This document shows, in pieces, positions 8,403 through 17,547 of a stretch of 64,000 bases of DNA. The stretch lies in NCBI RefSeq assembly GCF_030294945.1, contig NZ_AP018448.1, positions 10,016,501 to 10,080,500 on the forward strand, in the 5' to 3' direction. Source of the stretch: Streptomyces graminofaciens (GTDB lineage: Bacteria; Actinomycetota; Actinomycetes; Streptomycetales; Streptomycetaceae). Position numbers and translations under genes: made by a program. Below the pieces are notes generated by a model. It saw nothing but the letters and a program-made list of their open reading frames with translations. It searched no databases and was not told the DNA's origin. Positions within the stretch are counted from its first letter, which is position 1. Each line of letters starts with the position of its first letter.

Positions 8403-9211
8403 GTCTGTTCCGTCGCGAGGACCTCCACTCCCTCGCCGCCCCCTACGCCCTCGACGCCCTGGAGCCCGACGAGCGGCGCCGCTTCGAGAAGCACCTGGAG
8501 CGCTGCGACCGCTGTCCCGCCGAGGTGCGCGCCCTGTCCGAGGACGCCGTCCGCCTCGCCTGGTCGACGGCGGCCCCCGCGCCGGCCGCGATGCGCGACC
8601 GGGTCTTCGCCGCCGTACGCAACACACCCCAGGAGAGCCAGTCCTGGGGTGCGCGGCAGGCGCGGCCGCAGCATCTGCCGCGGCATGTGTGGGGCACCGA
8701 GCCGCCGCCGAAGGCGCGCGCCCGTGCGCCCCGGTTGCGTCCTTTGTTCGCGCCGCTGGCCACCGCGACGGCCGCGGCCGCGCTCGTCGTCGCCTCGCTC
8801 TTCGCCGTGCAGGCCGACCGAACCCAGGACCAGCTGGACGCCGAGCGTGCCCAGGCACGTGAGATCGCCCACGTTCTCACCGCGCCGGACGCCCGCACCA
8901 CCAGTGAACGGGACGCTCGGGGCAATGGAATCGGAGTGATCGCTTCCGCAAAGGAGGGGAGTGCGATCGTGACCCTCAGCGGATTCGAGGACCTCCCGGG
9001 CGACCAGGTGCATCAGCTCTGGCTCATGCGCCCCAACGTGCAACCGCGCTCCCTCGGTCTCTTCGACGGCGACACGCCCTTGGTCACCAGCGGGATGAAA
9101 GCCGACGCGACGTCACTCGCCGTGACCGTCGAGCCCGACGGAGGATCACAACAACCCACCAGCCAGCCAGTTGTCCAACTCGCCCTGGAATCGGTTGGAT
9201 TCGGAGAGTAG
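8399..9211 (+). CDS. Anti-sigma factor, RskA family
   Basis: 270 residues. The N-terminal anti-sigma domain (about 1-75) has LHSLAAPYALDALEPDE and the HLERCDRCPAEV zinc-like HxxxCxxC motif. One membrane helix (about 120-143, LATATAAAALVVASLFAV) follows, then an extracytoplasmic RskA domain (about 150-270) with VHQLWLM and a Gly-rich fold. It should hold SigK inactive at the membrane until proteolysis. The start is defined by ATGA overlap with the 28-codon ORF. Confidence 0.88.
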   Translation: MSLFRREDLHSLAAPYALDALEPDERRRFEKHLERCDRCPAEVRALSEDAVRLAWSTAAPAPAAMRDRVFAAVRNTPQESQSWGARQARPQHLPRHVWGTEPPPKARARAPRLRPLFAPLATATAAAALVVASLFAVQADRTQDQLDAERAQAREIAHVLTAPDARTTSERDARGNGIGVIASAKEGSAIVTLSGFEDLPGDQVHQLWLMRPNVQPRSLGLFDGDTPLVTSGMKADATSLAVTVEPDGGSQQPTSQPVVQLALESVGFGE

Positions 9212-9326
9212 TCAACAACCTCGTTACAGGGAAGGGGAATACCAACGGCGGGATACACGAGTGCTCGGGCGGGGCGATATGGTTACGCTGCCCGGGCCGG
9301 GTGGACTCGTACGGGTGGGGAGTGAC

Positions 9327-9593
9327 ATGGAACAGATAACAGTGCGCAGGGCGCGAGTCCCTGCGATCACCTGCGGGAGCAGCGCGACCAGTTCGCGCCT
9401 CGACCGCCATCTCTCGGTGCTGAGCGGCCCCGCCGTGCCACAGCGTGAGACGGCCGAGGCGACCTCCCTGATGCGCGAGATAACGTCACGTTCCCCGCAG
9501 GAGCGTCGCGACAGCAAGGACACGCGCGTCGGCCGGGTCTCGCTGTTCGCGCCCCTGAAGCGGCTGCGCCGCTCGCTGTTCGGCAGCCGCTAG
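9327..9593 (+). CDS. Small basic conserved hypothetical protein
   Basis: 88 residues from ATG 9327, with GGGGAG five nt upstream. Starts MEQITVRRARVPAI and ends LKRLRRSLFGSR. No signal peptide, helix or known domain is visible; it is Arg/Ser-rich with a basic tail. I recall similar short proteins in other streptomycetes but no function. Longer in-frame starts at 9171 and 9279 are less likely because they overlap the anti-sigma end or lack a ribosome site. Confidence 0.6.
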   Translation: MEQITVRRARVPAITCGSSATSSRLDRHLSVLSGPAVPQRETAEATSLMREITSRSPQERRDSKDTRVGRVSLFAPLKRLRRSLFGSR

Positions 9594-9623
9594 CACCAAG
9601 GTCCTTTTGTAGGAGGCCCGCGC

Positions 9624-10832
9624 TCAGGCGACCACGCCTTCCCGGCGCAACGCTGCGATCTCGTCGTCCGTCATCCCCACGGCACGCAGCAGCGATCCGG
9701 TGTGCTCCCCGAGCGCGGGCACGGCCCCCATCCGCGCCTCGTCCCCGCCCGGCAGCGTGATCGGCGGCAGCAACGCCCTGAGCGGCCCCACCGGTGACCC
9801 CACTTCCCGCCATCGGTCCCGGGCTGCCAGCTGCGGATGCTCCGCCACCTCCCGTACGTCCCTGAGGCGTGCGCAGGCGATCCCGGCCGCCTCCAGCCGC
9901 GCCACCGCCTCGTCGGCGTCCAGCAGGCCCAGCGCCCGCGCGACCAGCTCGTCCGTACGTTCCCGGTGCTCGACCCGGGCCGGATTCGTCGCGAACGCCG
10001 GATCGTCCGCCAACTCCGGCCGTCCCAGTACCTGTTGGGCGAGCCGTCGCCACTCCCGGTCGTTCTGCACCGACAACAGCACCCGCCCGCCGTCCGCCGT
10101 CGGATAGGCGTCGTACGGCGCGATCACGGCGTGCGCGAGCCCGGTCCGCACCGGAGGCGTCCCGTCGTGCATCGCGTGGTGCAGCGGATGTCCCATCCAC
10201 TCCGCCAGCGCGTCCAGCATCGACACCTCCACCGGCCCGCCCCGCCCGGTCGTGCCCCGGCGTACGAGCGCCGCGAGCACCCCTGAGAACGCGTACATCC
10301 CGGCGGCGATGTCCGCCGCCGGGATCCCGGCCTTCACCGGCTGCTCCGGCGTCCCCGTCACCGACACCAGCCCCGCCTCGCACTGCACGAGCATGTCGTA
10401 CGCCCGCTTGCCCGCGTACGGCCCCGACGCCCCGTACCCCGAGATGTCCACCGCGACCAGCCGGGGGTGCGCGGCGCACAGCGTGGCGGCGTCCAGGCCG
10501 AGCCGGGCCGCCGCGCCGTGCGCGAGGTTCTGCACGAACACGTCCGCGTCCGCCACCAGCCGCCGTACGACCTCAAGGCCCCGCGGGTCCTTGAGGTCCA
10601 CCGCCAGGGACTCCTTGCCCCGGTTGCACCACACGAAGTGCGAGGCCAGGCCCTGGGCGGCCGTGTCGTAGCCGCGGGCGAAGTCACCGCCGTCCACCCG
10701 CTCGACCTTGACGACGCGGGCACCGAGGTCGGCGAGCTGCCGGGTGGCGAAGGGCGCGGCGACGGCCTGCTCGACGGCCACGACGGTGATGCCCTCCAGG
10801 GGCAGCGGGAGACGGTCCATGGGGTGGATCAT
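9624..10832 (-). CDS. CaiB/BaiF family class III CoA-transferase
   Basis: 402 residues. The N-terminus has VVAVEQAVAAPFATRQLADLGARVVKVE, typical of the family, followed by FVWCNRGKESLAVDL. The catalytic Asp should be the one in RAYDMLVQCEAG. The fold transfers CoA between carboxylic acids; the substrate cannot be read from sequence. It stands alone between the sigK region and the ABC transporter. ATG 10832 is used; ATG 10820 is possible, and neither has a strong ribosome site. Confidence 0.9.
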   Translation of the reverse strand: MIHPMDRLPLPLEGITVVAVEQAVAAPFATRQLADLGARVVKVERVDGGDFARGYDTAAQGLASHFVWCNRGKESLAVDLKDPRGLEVVRRLVADADVFVQNLAHGAAARLGLDAATLCAAHPRLVAVDISGYGASGPYAGKRAYDMLVQCEAGLVSVTGTPEQPVKAGIPAADIAAGMYAFSGVLAALVRRGTTGRGGPVEVSMLDALAEWMGHPLHHAMHDGTPPVRTGLAHAVIAPYDAYPTADGGRVLLSVQNDREWRRLAQQVLGRPELADDPAFATNPARVEHRERTDELVARALGLLDADEAVARLEAAGIACARLRDVREVAEHPQLAARDRWREVGSPVGPLRALLPPITLPGGDEARMGAVPALGEHTGSLLRAVGMTDDEIAALRREGVVA

Positions 10833-10867
10833 GTCCCGTGGGTGCCGGAACTGTCAGCAGGCCCGCG

Positions 10868-11650
10868 TCACCGGTCGGTGCGCGCGTACCTGCGGACGGC
10901 GAGCGTGCCGCACACGCCGATCAGCACCGCGCACCACGCGAGCGACCCGGCGACCGGGTGCGCCACCGGCCAGGCGGCCCCCTCCGGGACGGGCGCGTTG
11001 CCGAAGAGGTCCCGTACGGCCGTGGTGACCGCGCTGATCGGGTTCCACTCGGCGACCGTGCGCAGCCAGCCGGGCATGCCGTCGACCGGGATGTACGCGT
11101 TGGACAGCAGCGGCAGCATGAACGTCGCGCCGCCCAGCTGACCGGCCGCCTCCTCGCTCCGCGAGGCGAGGCCCAGCAGGATGCCGACCCAGGTGGCGGC
11201 GAGACGGAAGAGCAGCAGCAGGCCGAAGGCAGCCACCGCCGCGAGCCACCCGCCCTCCGCCCGCCAGCCCATCGCGAGCCCCACCAGCAGCAGCGGGACC
11301 AGCCCGACCGCCGTCACCAGCAGGTCGGCCGCCGCCTGGCCGACCGGGACCGCGGACCGGCTCATGGGCAGGGTGCGGAAGCGGTCCATCACCCCGCGGT
11401 GGGAGTCCTGGGCGGCGGTGAACATCCCGGTCATGACGCCGTTCGCGACGGTCGCCACCAGCATCCCGGGCACCAGGAACGCGCGGTACTCCTCGCCCGG
11501 CATGGCGAGGGCGCTGCCGAAGACGTACCCGAAGAACAGCAGGAACACGATCGGCATCGTCTGCGTCATGACCGTGATCGCGGGCGCGTGCCGGACCTTC
11601 CGCAGGTGGCGGCCCAGGACCGCCGTGCCGTCGTGGATCACCGCGCTCAT
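10868..11650 (-). CDS. ABC-2 type drug-efflux permease (DrrB-like)
   Basis: 260 residues with about six hydrophobic segments and the ABC-2 layout: FLVPGMLVATVANGVMTGM and a later RTVAEWNPISAVTTAVRDLFGN, a motif common to DrrB-type permeases. The ATG overlaps the ATPase stop by 4 bp (11647-11650), so the two are translationally coupled and form one exporter. The exported compound is unknown; the divergent TetR gene suggests induction by a small toxic molecule. Confidence 0.88.
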   Translation of the reverse strand: MSAVIHDGTAVLGRHLRKVRHAPAITVMTQTMPIVFLLFFGYVFGSALAMPGEEYRAFLVPGMLVATVANGVMTGMFTAAQDSHRGVMDRFRTLPMSRSAVPVGQAAADLLVTAVGLVPLLLVGLAMGWRAEGGWLAAVAAFGLLLLFRLAATWVGILLGLASRSEEAAGQLGGATFMLPLLSNAYIPVDGMPGWLRTVAEWNPISAVTTAVRDLFGNAPVPEGAAWPVAHPVAGSLAWCAVLIGVCGTLAVRRYARTDR

Positions 11651-12594
11651 GCGGCGACCTCCTCTCGTGGGATGAGGCGCAGGAACACCTCGTCGAGGGT
11701 GGGTGGGCGCAGGCCGACGTCGACGACCGGCACCCGGCCCGCGTCGAGTTCGCGGACGACGTGGGGGAGCGTGAGGTCCGGGTCGAGGACGACGGCCCCC
11801 GCGGTGCGTCGTTCGTGGTCGAGCACCGGCTGTGCGCCGGTCAGCTGGTCGAGGACCACGGCGGCCGCGTGCAGCGCCGGTGTGCCGCCGTCCTCGGCGA
11901 CGACCACCTCGGCGTACCGCCCGATCTGCGCCTTGAGCTCGGCCGGCGTGCCCTGGTGCGCGGCCCGGCCCTCGTCGATCAGCACGACACGGTCGGCCAG
12001 CCGGTCGGCCTCCTCCAGATACTGCGTGGTCAGCAGCACGGTCGTGCCCTCGCCCACCAACTCCCGTACGGCGTTCCAGATCTCGTTCCTGCTGTGCGGG
12101 TCGAGCCCGGTCGTCGGCTCGTCCAGGAAGAGCACCGCGGGCCGGGTGACCAGGCTCGCGGCGAGGTCCAGCCGGCGGCGCATCCCGCCGGAGTAGGTGC
12201 GCGCGGGCCGGTCGGCGGCGTCGGCCAGGCCGAATCGTTCCAACAGTTCGTCGGCGCGGGCCCGGGGCGCCCGCAGCAGCCGTGCGAACAGACGCAGGTT
12301 CTCGGCGCCGGTGAGGTCGCCGTCCACCGAGGCGTACTGCCCGGTCACCGCGATCCGGCGGCGGACCTTCGCCGCCTCGCGCACCACGTCGTACCCGGCG
12401 ACCCGGGCCGTCCCCGCGTCCGGCCGCAGCAGCGTGGTCAGCACCCGGACGGCGGTCGTCTTCCCCGCGCCGTTCGGCCCGAGCAGCCCGCAGACCGTGC
12501 CCTCCTCGACCGCGAGGTCCAGCCCGCGCAGTGCCCGCACCTCGCGAAAGCGCCGCTCCAGCCCCTTACTAAGTACAGCGTACGTAGAAGTCAT
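11647..12594 (-). CDS. ABC transporter ATPase (DrrA-like)
   Basis: 315 residues from ATG 12594. Walker A GPNGAGKTT, signature YSGGMRRRLDLA, Walker B AVLFLDEPTTGLDP and the H-loop region LLTTQYLEEAD are all present. The C-terminal 90 residues are the DrrA-type extension. It pairs with the coupled permease. A GTG at 12612 would add six residues. One operator copy (12570-12586) lies inside the first codons of this gene, which points to tight repression by the divergent TetR. Confidence 0.9.
   Translation of the reverse strand: MTSTYAVLSKGLERRFREVRALRGLDLAVEEGTVCGLLGPNGAGKTTAVRVLTTLLRPDAGTARVAGYDVVREAAKVRRRIAVTGQYASVDGDLTGAENLRLFARLLRAPRARADELLERFGLADAADRPARTYSGGMRRRLDLAASLVTRPAVLFLDEPTTGLDPHSRNEIWNAVRELVGEGTTVLLTTQYLEEADRLADRVVLIDEGRAAHQGTPAELKAQIGRYAEVVVAEDGGTPALHAAAVVLDQLTGAQPVLDHERRTAGAVVLDPDLTLPHVVRELDAGRVPVVDVGLRPPTLDEVFLRLIPREEVAA
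12570..12586. promoter_or_regulatory. TetR operator copy 1
   Basis: TAAGTACAGCGTACGTA: inverted arms TA(A/C)GTAC and GTACGTA around a 3-bp centre, one mismatch. Lies within the first codons of the ABC ATPase gene. Same design as copy 2. Confidence 0.6.
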
Positions 12595-12612
12595 ACGGCC
12601 ACGGTACCCCAC

Positions 12613-12629
12613 TACGTACGGTGTACGTA
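12613..12629. promoter_or_regulatory. TetR operator copy 2
   Basis: TACGTACGGTGTACGTA is a perfect 7-bp inverted repeat with a 3-bp centre, between the divergent ABC and TetR genes. Its start is 43 bp from that of copy 1, about four helical turns. Confidence 0.7.
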
Positions 12630-12656
12630 ACTACGATGGTGGGGAGGTGATGATCA

Positions 12657-13376
12657 ATGGCGGGCCGAGCGGCCGAACCCGAGGTGATCTGGGCGCGCCC
12701 CGAGCGCACGGGCCGTGGCCCGAAACCCGCGTACAGCCGTGCGGACATCGCGGCGGCGGCGGTGCGCATCGCCGACGCGGACGGGCTGGACGCGGTGTCG
12801 ATGCGGCGGGTGGCGGCCGAGATCGGCTGCGGCACGATGTCGCTCTACAACTACGTGCCGCGCAAGGAGGACCTGTACGAGCTGATGGTCGACCTGATCA
12901 GCGGCGAGTACGACCTGTCCGGTGAGCCCAGCGGTGACTGGCGCGCGGACATGACGGACCTGGCCCGCCAGGCCCTCGGCATCATGCGCCGCCACCCCTG
13001 GGTGGTCCGGGTGATGTCGACCGTCTACAGCGTCAGCCCGAACGCCCTGCGCGTTCTCGATCGGGTCCTGGGCTCTCTGGAGGGCCTCGACGTGCCGCCC
13101 GGCACGAAGCTGGAGCTGTTCGGGATGATCAACGGGTCGGTCATGACGTACGTCGCCAACGAGCAGGCGATCGCCGAGCGGACGCGGTCGGTGCCGTGGT
13201 CGGCGGAGCGGGAGGAGGCGGTGCGCGGCGCCTACATGATGAGCAGGGTCATGACGGGGGAGTATCCGCACCTGGCGGCGCTGTTCGCGCAGGGGGTGGC
13301 TCCGCCGGACGATCCGGAGGCGGCGTTCGATCGGATGCTGACGAGGTTGCTGGACTCCTTCGAGCCCCAGGGCTAG
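12657..13376 (+). CDS. TetR-family repressor of the ABC exporter (TetR_C type)
   Basis: 239 residues. The N-terminal HTH covers about residues 26-72 (ADIAAAAVRIADADGLDAVSMRR, then GTMSLYNYVPRKEDLYELM), followed by a larger TetR_C ligand domain. GGGGAGG precedes ATG 12657. Divergent from drrAB-like genes with two operator copies between, so it probably represses both. Its end overlaps the convergent downstream gene by 4 bp (13373-13376). Confidence 0.9.
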   Translation: MAGRAAEPEVIWARPERTGRGPKPAYSRADIAAAAVRIADADGLDAVSMRRVAAEIGCGTMSLYNYVPRKEDLYELMVDLISGEYDLSGEPSGDWRADMTDLARQALGIMRRHPWVVRVMSTVYSVSPNALRVLDRVLGSLEGLDVPPGTKLELFGMINGSVMTYVANEQAIAERTRSVPWSAEREEAVRGAYMMSRVMTGEYPHLAALFAQGVAPPDDPEAAFDRMLTRLLDSFEPQG

Positions 13377-14530
13377 ATCAAGCCCAACTGGCCTTCTGGA
13401 CCTTCCTCGTGGTGGTCCAGGACCGAGGCCGGCTTCCTTGCTCCATCCGGTACCGGGAGCACTCCCGCCTCCCGCAGCTCCGCCGCCGTGATCGGTGATG
13501 TCACCGTCAACTCGTCCTGCTGCCGGCCGGCTTCGGCGATCAACGCCAGGATCGTGATCAGCTCCAGCAGCTCCGACGTCCACGACTGCGGCCAGGTCGC
13601 CGGGCGGATCGCCGACAGTGTGCCCGGCTCGGGTTCCGCCGCGCGCCTCGTGAACCACTCCTCCAGGACGCGGACCCCGTTCACCTCGAAGTCCCAGGCC
13701 TGCGGCGGCACCGGGGAGACACGGCCCTCGTCGAGGTGGAGGGTCTCCTCGTCGCGGTCGTAGTGGAGGGTGTGGGGGCGTGGCGGGAGGGGGGCCCGGA
13801 CGTAGGGGCGGCGGCCTCCCGGGAGCTTGGGGCGGTCGCCGTTGCGGCGCATCAGCCACAGGAGGCGGTGCCCCGACCCGGTGCCCCGGGACCAGAGTTC
13901 GGGGTCCTCGGTGAGGGGGACGGTGAGGTCGGGGCGGACGGCCGTGAGCGTCCAGGCCAGTACGTCCAGGGGCGACACGGGGTGGCCGAGCCGGGAGCCC
14001 AGGTGTTCCAGCAGGCCCGGTGCCAGGTTCGGTTCCTCGCCGCCCGGACGCCGGTACAGCGGGCGGATGCGGCCGGGGCGGACCAGCGGGAGCAGGGAGG
14101 TGGCGATCAGCAGCGGGCCGGGGCCGCCGCCCGTCTCGGTCACGAAGACCTGCTGCCCGTCCGCCACCCGCCACAGCTCGGGCCGGGCCGCGTCGATCAG
14201 ACGGTGGTCGGGGATGAGCCACTGTTCGTCATAGGGGGCGGCGAGGACCCGTACGGGGTCGGGGCAGGGGCCGCCGGCGCGGGCGAGCTTCTCCGTGCCG
14301 CCCGTCCGGCCCGGCAGCTGTCCGACCGCCGAGCGCAGGGTGCGGGAGCGCGTCGGCTCGAACAGGGCCTCCCGGTCCGGGCCCTCGGCCTTCAGCAAGG
14401 TGTCCCAGCGGGCCTTCAGGGAGGCCGCGTCGGGTGCCGTCGGCCACCCCCGGCCCAGCCGGGGCGGTGCGACGGACCACGGCATGAGGTCCGCGAGCGG
14501 CGGAGCGTCGTCGTGCGTCACGCTGGGCAT
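13373..14530 (-). CDS. Orphan C-terminal (specificity) domain of a type ISP restriction enzyme
   Basis: 385 residues. Phrases such as DEQWLIPDHRLIDAARPELWRV, GRIRPLYRRPGGEEPNLAPGLL, LDVLAWTLTAVRPDLTVPL and DPELWSRG match the C-terminal region of type ISP restriction-modification proteins. The helicase, nuclease and methyltransferase parts are absent, and none is encoded nearby. It starts only 5 bp after the gntR stop, so it is probably co-transcribed with gntR and hmgA. It may be an adopted or decayed fragment; a restriction role is unlikely without partners. Confidence 0.7.
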   Translation of the reverse strand: MPSVTHDDAPPLADLMPWSVAPPRLGRGWPTAPDAASLKARWDTLLKAEGPDREALFEPTRSRTLRSAVGQLPGRTGGTEKLARAGGPCPDPVRVLAAPYDEQWLIPDHRLIDAARPELWRVADGQQVFVTETGGGPGPLLIATSLLPLVRPGRIRPLYRRPGGEEPNLAPGLLEHLGSRLGHPVSPLDVLAWTLTAVRPDLTVPLTEDPELWSRGTGSGHRLLWLMRRNGDRPKLPGGRRPYVRAPLPPRPHTLHYDRDEETLHLDEGRVSPVPPQAWDFEVNGVRVLEEWFTRRAAEPEPGTLSAIRPATWPQSWTSELLELITILALIAEAGRQQDELTVTSPITAAELREAGVLPVPDGARKPASVLDHHEEGPEGQLGLI

Positions 14531-14535
14531 CGTAG

Positions 14536-15285
14536 TCAGTCGGCCTCGAGGGTGACCGTGAAGGAGAAGCGGTCGCCGCGGTAGTGGATGACCGCCACGT
14601 CCAGGACACGGCCGCTGTCGTCGTACGTCACGCCCGTGTAGTGCAGGATCGGGCTGAGCAGGGGCACCCGCAGCAGCCGGGCCGTCTCCGGGTCCGCGAG
14701 GCGGGCCTCCACGGTGTCGGTGATCCGGCTGATGCGCACGCCCACCACATCGCGCAGCACCTTCGTCATCGGCCAGCGGACCAGGTCCTCGCGGTCGATG
14801 CGTTCGGCCAGTTCGGGGCGGACGTAGTTGCGGGCGTGGTTGGTGGGCTCGCCGGTCTTCTCGTCGCCGCGCAGCCGGTGGTACGTCGCCACCTCCGTCA
14901 AGTCCGGGAAGTAGTCGGAGAGTTCACTCGACAGGGGGGCCCTGCCCTGGTCCAGCAGCTCGGTCGTCATACCGGACTGCTGGGCCACGATCGCGTCGAC
15001 CGAGCCCAGCAGCCGCACCGGCGCGCCCCGCCGCGCGCTCGGCTCGATGAACGTGCCGCGGCGGCGGTGCCGGGTGATCAGCCCCTCGTCCTCCAACTCC
15101 TTCAGCGCCTGCCGCATGGTCAGCACACTCACCCCGTAGTGCCCGGCGAGCTGCTCCTCGGTGGGCAGCCGCAGCGGGTCCTGGGGCGAGCGGCCCAGTA
15201 TCGAGGCGCGCAGGGACTGCGAGACCTGATACCAGAGCGGCAGTTTGCGGTTCAGGACGATCGAGTCCGGAGCGAAGGAGGTCAC
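14536..15285 (-). CDS. GntR-family regulator with UTRA domain (HutC type)
   Basis: 249 residues. The winged helix covers about 18-85 (LPTEEQLAGHYGVSVLTMRQALKELEDEGLI). The UTRA ligand domain (about 100-245) ends with VIHYRGDRFSFTVTLEAD. It lies 28 bp downstream of hmgA on the same strand, so it may sense a phenylacetate/tyrosine-pathway metabolite and control homogentisate breakdown; that link rests on position only. Confidence 0.88.
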   Translation of the reverse strand: MTSFAPDSIVLNRKLPLWYQVSQSLRASILGRSPQDPLRLPTEEQLAGHYGVSVLTMRQALKELEDEGLITRHRRRGTFIEPSARRGAPVRLLGSVDAIVAQQSGMTTELLDQGRAPLSSELSDYFPDLTEVATYHRLRGDEKTGEPTNHARNYVRPELAERIDREDLVRWPMTKVLRDVVGVRISRITDTVEARLADPETARLLRVPLLSPILHYTGVTYDDSGRVLDVAVIHYRGDRFSFTVTLEAD

Positions 15286-15313
15286 GACGGTATCCGTACC
15301 CGGCGGGACGCTC

Positions 15314-16642
15314 TCAGTGCAACGGGTGGCCGAAGTGACGGCTGAGGCCCGACCACACGTCGTCGTACCCCTGCTGCCGGTGTTCCGCCCGGGCCGCCTG
15401 TCCGGTGGTGAGGAGCGGCCAGCGTGTCTCGAACATGAACGCGAGGCCGTCGTCCACCTTCTGGGGCTTCAGCTCGGCCGCGCTCGCCTTGTCGAAGGTC
15501 TCCCGGTCCGGGCCGTGCGCCGACATCATGTTGTGCAGCGAGCCGCCGCCCGGCACGAAGCCCCCTTTTCCGGCCGTCTTCGCGTCGTACGCGCCCTCGA
15601 TCAGGCCCATGTACTCGCTCATCACGTTCCGGTGGAAGTACGGCGGCCGGAACGTGTCCTCGCCCACCAGCCAGCGCGGCGCGAAGAGCACGAAGTCCAC
15701 GCCGGCGAGCCCCGGGGTGTCGCTCGGCGAGGTCAGCACCGTGAAGATCGACGGGTCCGGGTGGTCGTAGGAGATCGTGCCGATGACGTTGAAACGGCGC
15801 AGGTCGTAGACGTACGGCGGGTGGTTGCCGTGCCAGGCGACCACGTCGAGCGGTGAGTGGTCGTACGTGGCCGTCCAGAGGTTGCCGCAGAACTTGTTCA
15901 CCACCTCCACCGGGCCCTCGACGTCCTCGTACGCGGCGACCGGTGCCCGGAAGTCGCGGGCGTTCGCGAGGCCGTTGGCGCCGATCGGGCCGAGGTCGGG
16001 GAGGCGGAAGGGGGCGCCGTAGTTCTCGCAGACGTAGCCGCGGGCCGAGGAGTCCAGGAGGTCGACGCGGAAGCGGACGCCACGGGGGATCAGGGCGATC
16101 TCGCCGGGCCGCGCGTGCAGCAGGCCGAACTCCGTGCGCAGGAGGAGGCCGCCGCGTTCCGGAACGATCAGCAGTTCGCCGTCCGCGTCGCTGAAGACGC
16201 GGTCCATGGAGGTGTTGGCGTGGTAGAGGTGCACGGCCATGCCGCTGCGCTGGGCCGCGTCGCCGTTGCCGCCGAGGGTCCACAGGCCGCCCACGAAGTC
16301 CGTGCCCTCGGGGGGCGCCGGGAGCGGGTTCCAGCGCAGGCGGTTGGGGTCGGGGACCGTCTCCGTGAAGGGGGCCGTGCGCAGGCTGCCGTTGTCCGCG
16401 CGCACGAAGGCGGGGTGGGCGGCCGAGGGGCGGATCCGGTACAGCCACGAGCGGAGGTTGTGCGACCTCGGCTCGGTGAACGCCGAGCCGCTGAGCTGCT
16501 CCGCGTACAGGCCGAGCGGGGCGCGCTGGGGCGAGTTGCGGCCGTGCGGCAGAGCGCCCGGGAGCGCCTCCGAGGCGTGCTCGTTGCCGAAACCGGAGAG
16601 GTACTCCAGCCCTTCGGCGGTCTTCCTCGCGTCCCCGCTCAT
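15314..16642 (-). CDS. hmgA: Homogentisate 1,2-dioxygenase
   Basis: 442 residues, the usual length. [20 protein letters not shown] at the N-terminus and [21 protein letters not shown] are diagnostic. Iron ligands should be in [12 protein letters not shown] (His, Glu) and [12 protein letters not shown] (His). It opens the ring of homogentisate to maleylacetoacetate in tyrosine/phenylalanine degradation. GAGGGAG lies about seven nt before the ATG. The other pathway genes (hppD, fumarylacetoacetase) are not in this window. Confidence 0.96.
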   Translation of the reverse strand: MSGDARKTAEGLEYLSGFGNEHASEALPGALPHGRNSPQRAPLGLYAEQLSGSAFTEPRSHNLRSWLYRIRPSAAHPAFVRADNGSLRTAPFTETVPDPNRLRWNPLPAPPEGTDFVGGLWTLGGNGDAAQRSGMAVHLYHANTSMDRVFSDADGELLIVPERGGLLLRTEFGLLHARPGEIALIPRGVRFRVDLLDSSARGYVCENYGAPFRLPDLGPIGANGLANARDFRAPVAAYEDVEGPVEVVNKFCGNLWTATYDHSPLDVVAWHGNHPPYVYDLRRFNVIGTISYDHPDPSIFTVLTSPSDTPGLAGVDFVLFAPRWLVGEDTFRPPYFHRNVMSEYMGLIEGAYDAKTAGKGGFVPGGGSLHNMMSAHGPDRETFDKASAAELKPQKVDDGLAFMFETRWPLLTTGQAARAEHRQQGYDDVWSGLSRHFGHPLH

Positions 16643-16929
16643 GATTGCTCCCTCGTCCCAGCCGATTCCTATGCTTCACCGTAGGATTCAGGTGGGCCGG
16701 CCCGCAAGAGCAGTGGTTGAGAACTGGACGACTGGGGTGGGGGTGAGGGGTGGGGGAGGGCGGGGACGAGAACCCGATCCGGAGGGGATTCGTCTGTCGG
16801 CGGGGTGCTCTACTCTCGCCGACAGGCCGTGGACGTGCGACGGTCCGCCGTACGCGCCCGCTGAGGGGGAGCGGCGGCACCGGCCGTACCGAATACGGAA
16901 GGCTCACCGGACCTCGGCGGAAAGGCATC

Positions 16930-17547
16930 ATGAAGCCCGTGCCCCAGGCGACCTCCTTGCGCCGCGCCCCCGTGCAGCGACGCAGTGCCGAACGACTGAC
17001 CAGGATCCTCGACGCCTGTGCCGACCTCCTCGACGAGGTGGGCTACGACGCGCTGAGCACCCGGGCCGTGGCCCTGCGCGCCGGTGTGCCCATCGGCTCC
17101 GTCTACCGGTTCTTCGGCAACAAGCGCGCGATGGCCGACGCGCTCGCCGAGCGCAACCTCGACCGCTTCACCGAGCGCGTCACCCGCCGCCTCCAGGACG
17201 CGGGCGGGGGTGGCTGGCGCATGGCCATGGACGCCGTCCTCGACGAGTACCTCGACATGAAGCGCAATGCCCCCGGCTTCGCCCTCGTCGACTTCGGGAA
17301 CCAGATTCCGGTGGGCGGGCGTCGGGCCGAGCCGAATCACCGCGTGGCTGATCGGTTGACCGCGCTGCTCTCCGCGTACATCGACCGGGCGCCGGACGAG
17401 GATCTGCGGCGGGCCTTCCTCATCGCCGTGGAGGCCGCCGACACGCTTGTGCATCTTGCGTTCCGGGTCGCTCCGGAGGGGGACGCGAAGGTCATAGAGG
17501 AGACGCGGCAGTTGCTTCGGGCGTATCTGGCCCGGGTGCTGGACTAG
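16930..17547 (+). CDS. TetR-family regulator
   Basis: 205 residues from ATG 16930 (GGAAAGG upstream). HTH at about 15-65: RLTRILDACADLLDEVGYDALS, then GVPIGSVYRFFGNKRAMADAL. The ligand domain is generic. Its TAG stop (17545-17547) lies in the CTAG that begins the inverted-repeat element at 17544. It is divergent from hmgA and upstream of a molybdenum oxidoreductase whose promoter carries a perfect palindrome, so either may be its target. Confidence 0.87.
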   Translation: MKPVPQATSLRRAPVQRRSAERLTRILDACADLLDEVGYDALSTRAVALRAGVPIGSVYRFFGNKRAMADALAERNLDRFTERVTRRLQDAGGGGWRMAMDAVLDEYLDMKRNAPGFALVDFGNQIPVGGRRAEPNHRVADRLTALLSAYIDRAPDEDLRRAFLIAVEAADTLVHLAFRVAPEGDAKVIEETRQLLRAYLARVLD

